From positions 1,240,001 to 1,304,000 of the forward strand of contig OY970262.1 in the NCBI GenBank assembly GCA_963715655.1: 64,000 nt of DNA, given 5' to 3'. The stretch is from JANQPD01 sp963715655 (GTDB taxonomy: Bacteria > Bacteroidota > Bacteroidia > Flavobacteriales > Schleiferiaceae). The translations under genes were made by a program, and so were the position numbers. The first letter of the stretch is position 1; the number at the start of each line of letters is the position of its first letter. Under the pieces are notes generated by a model that worked only from the letters and a program-made list of their open reading frames with translations, ran no database searches and had not been told where the DNA came from. Positions 63,967 to 64,000 of this stretch are shown here, piece after piece.

Positions 63967-64000
63967 ATGAAAGTTACCGTAGTAGGAGCAGGAGCAGTGG
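63967..64000 (+). CDS. mdh: Malate/lactate dehydrogenase family, first 11 codons only
   Basis: MKVTVVGAGAV runs off the window. This is the opening strand and start of the GxGxxG NAD-binding loop in the form usual for Bacteroidota malate dehydrogenase, but with 11 residues other Rossmann enzymes are possible. It has a plausible -7 box and a 37-nt leader. Confidence 0.55.
   Translation, partial: MKVTVVGAGAV

Overview
The window comes from a Bacteroidota chromosome, most likely order Flavobacteriales. The evidence is type IX secretion (T9SS) cargo with both type A and type B (gliding-motility-type, CHU_C) sorting domains, a PorE-like OmpA protein, a type III glutamine synthetase, TAnnTTTG -7 promoter boxes with little Shine-Dalgarno sequence, a mevalonate-pathway pair, and AT-rich spacers with short tandem repeats. 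I cannot name the species from the sequence.

Layout. (1) 1-19.1 kb: three consecutive giant secreted proteins, the first cut by the window edge (at least 1209, then 2288 and 2503 aa). They are modular (FN3, jelly-roll/MAM-like, parallel beta-helix, CARDB-like, lamin-tail, PKD), each ends in a T9SS type A sorting domain, and each is followed by a strong terminator. (2) 19.2-28.7 kb: housekeeping genes: TatA, a Ca2+/Na+ antiporter, glutamine synthetase III, the PorE-like TPR/propeller/OmpA/LysM protein, and purM-prfA-pyrF. (3) 28.7-30.6 kb: an accessory repeat island. A ~95-bp dispersed repeat occurs twice in direct orientation around a small lipoprotein gene, and the left copy is interrupted by two MITE-like elements with 13-bp terminal inverted repeats. 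A third, cleaner copy of the MITE-like element lies at 47.5 kb. (4) 30.6-34.8 kb: MarR regulator, YebC, an S24/XRE repressor-like protein, a GT-C-like membrane protein and a glutathione-peroxidase-like lipoprotein. (5) 34.9-39.5 kb: cytochrome c maturation genes ccmB-C-D-E-F; CcmE has a CxxxY rather than HxxxY haem site. (6) 39.4-47.3 kb: a type B T9SS protein, then a tight run DUF2520 - kdsC - ubiA-like - maf - nhaC - DUF4112 - GT2. (7) 47.3-53.1 kb: the MITE-like copy, two unknown envelope proteins, rpe, a COG2509-type flavoprotein and manC. (8) 53.2-60.2 kb: adk-obg-PAP2-crcB, facing a second type B T9SS protein, a GHMP kinase and class II HMG-CoA reductase. (9) 60.3-64 kb: two unknown proteins, a tandem-repeat spacer, a DsbA-family protein, queE, a sulfotransferase-like protein, and the first codons of a probable malate dehydrogenase.

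How it fits together. The PorE-like protein is probably part of, or associated with, the T9SS that exports the five large cargo proteins here. TatA serves a separate inner-membrane export route. The ccm genes supply c-type cytochromes. KdsC, ManC, the glycosyltransferases and PAP2 serve envelope glycan and lipid synthesis; HMG-CoA reductase and the GHMP kinase feed isoprenoids that the UbiA-like enzyme can use. Cross-cutting signals are a repeated TAnnTTTG-N4-start arrangement suggesting leaderless transcripts, and the MITE-like repeat family with a paralogous empty site inside the same window. No prophage, CRISPR array, complete IS, rRNA or tRNA was seen.
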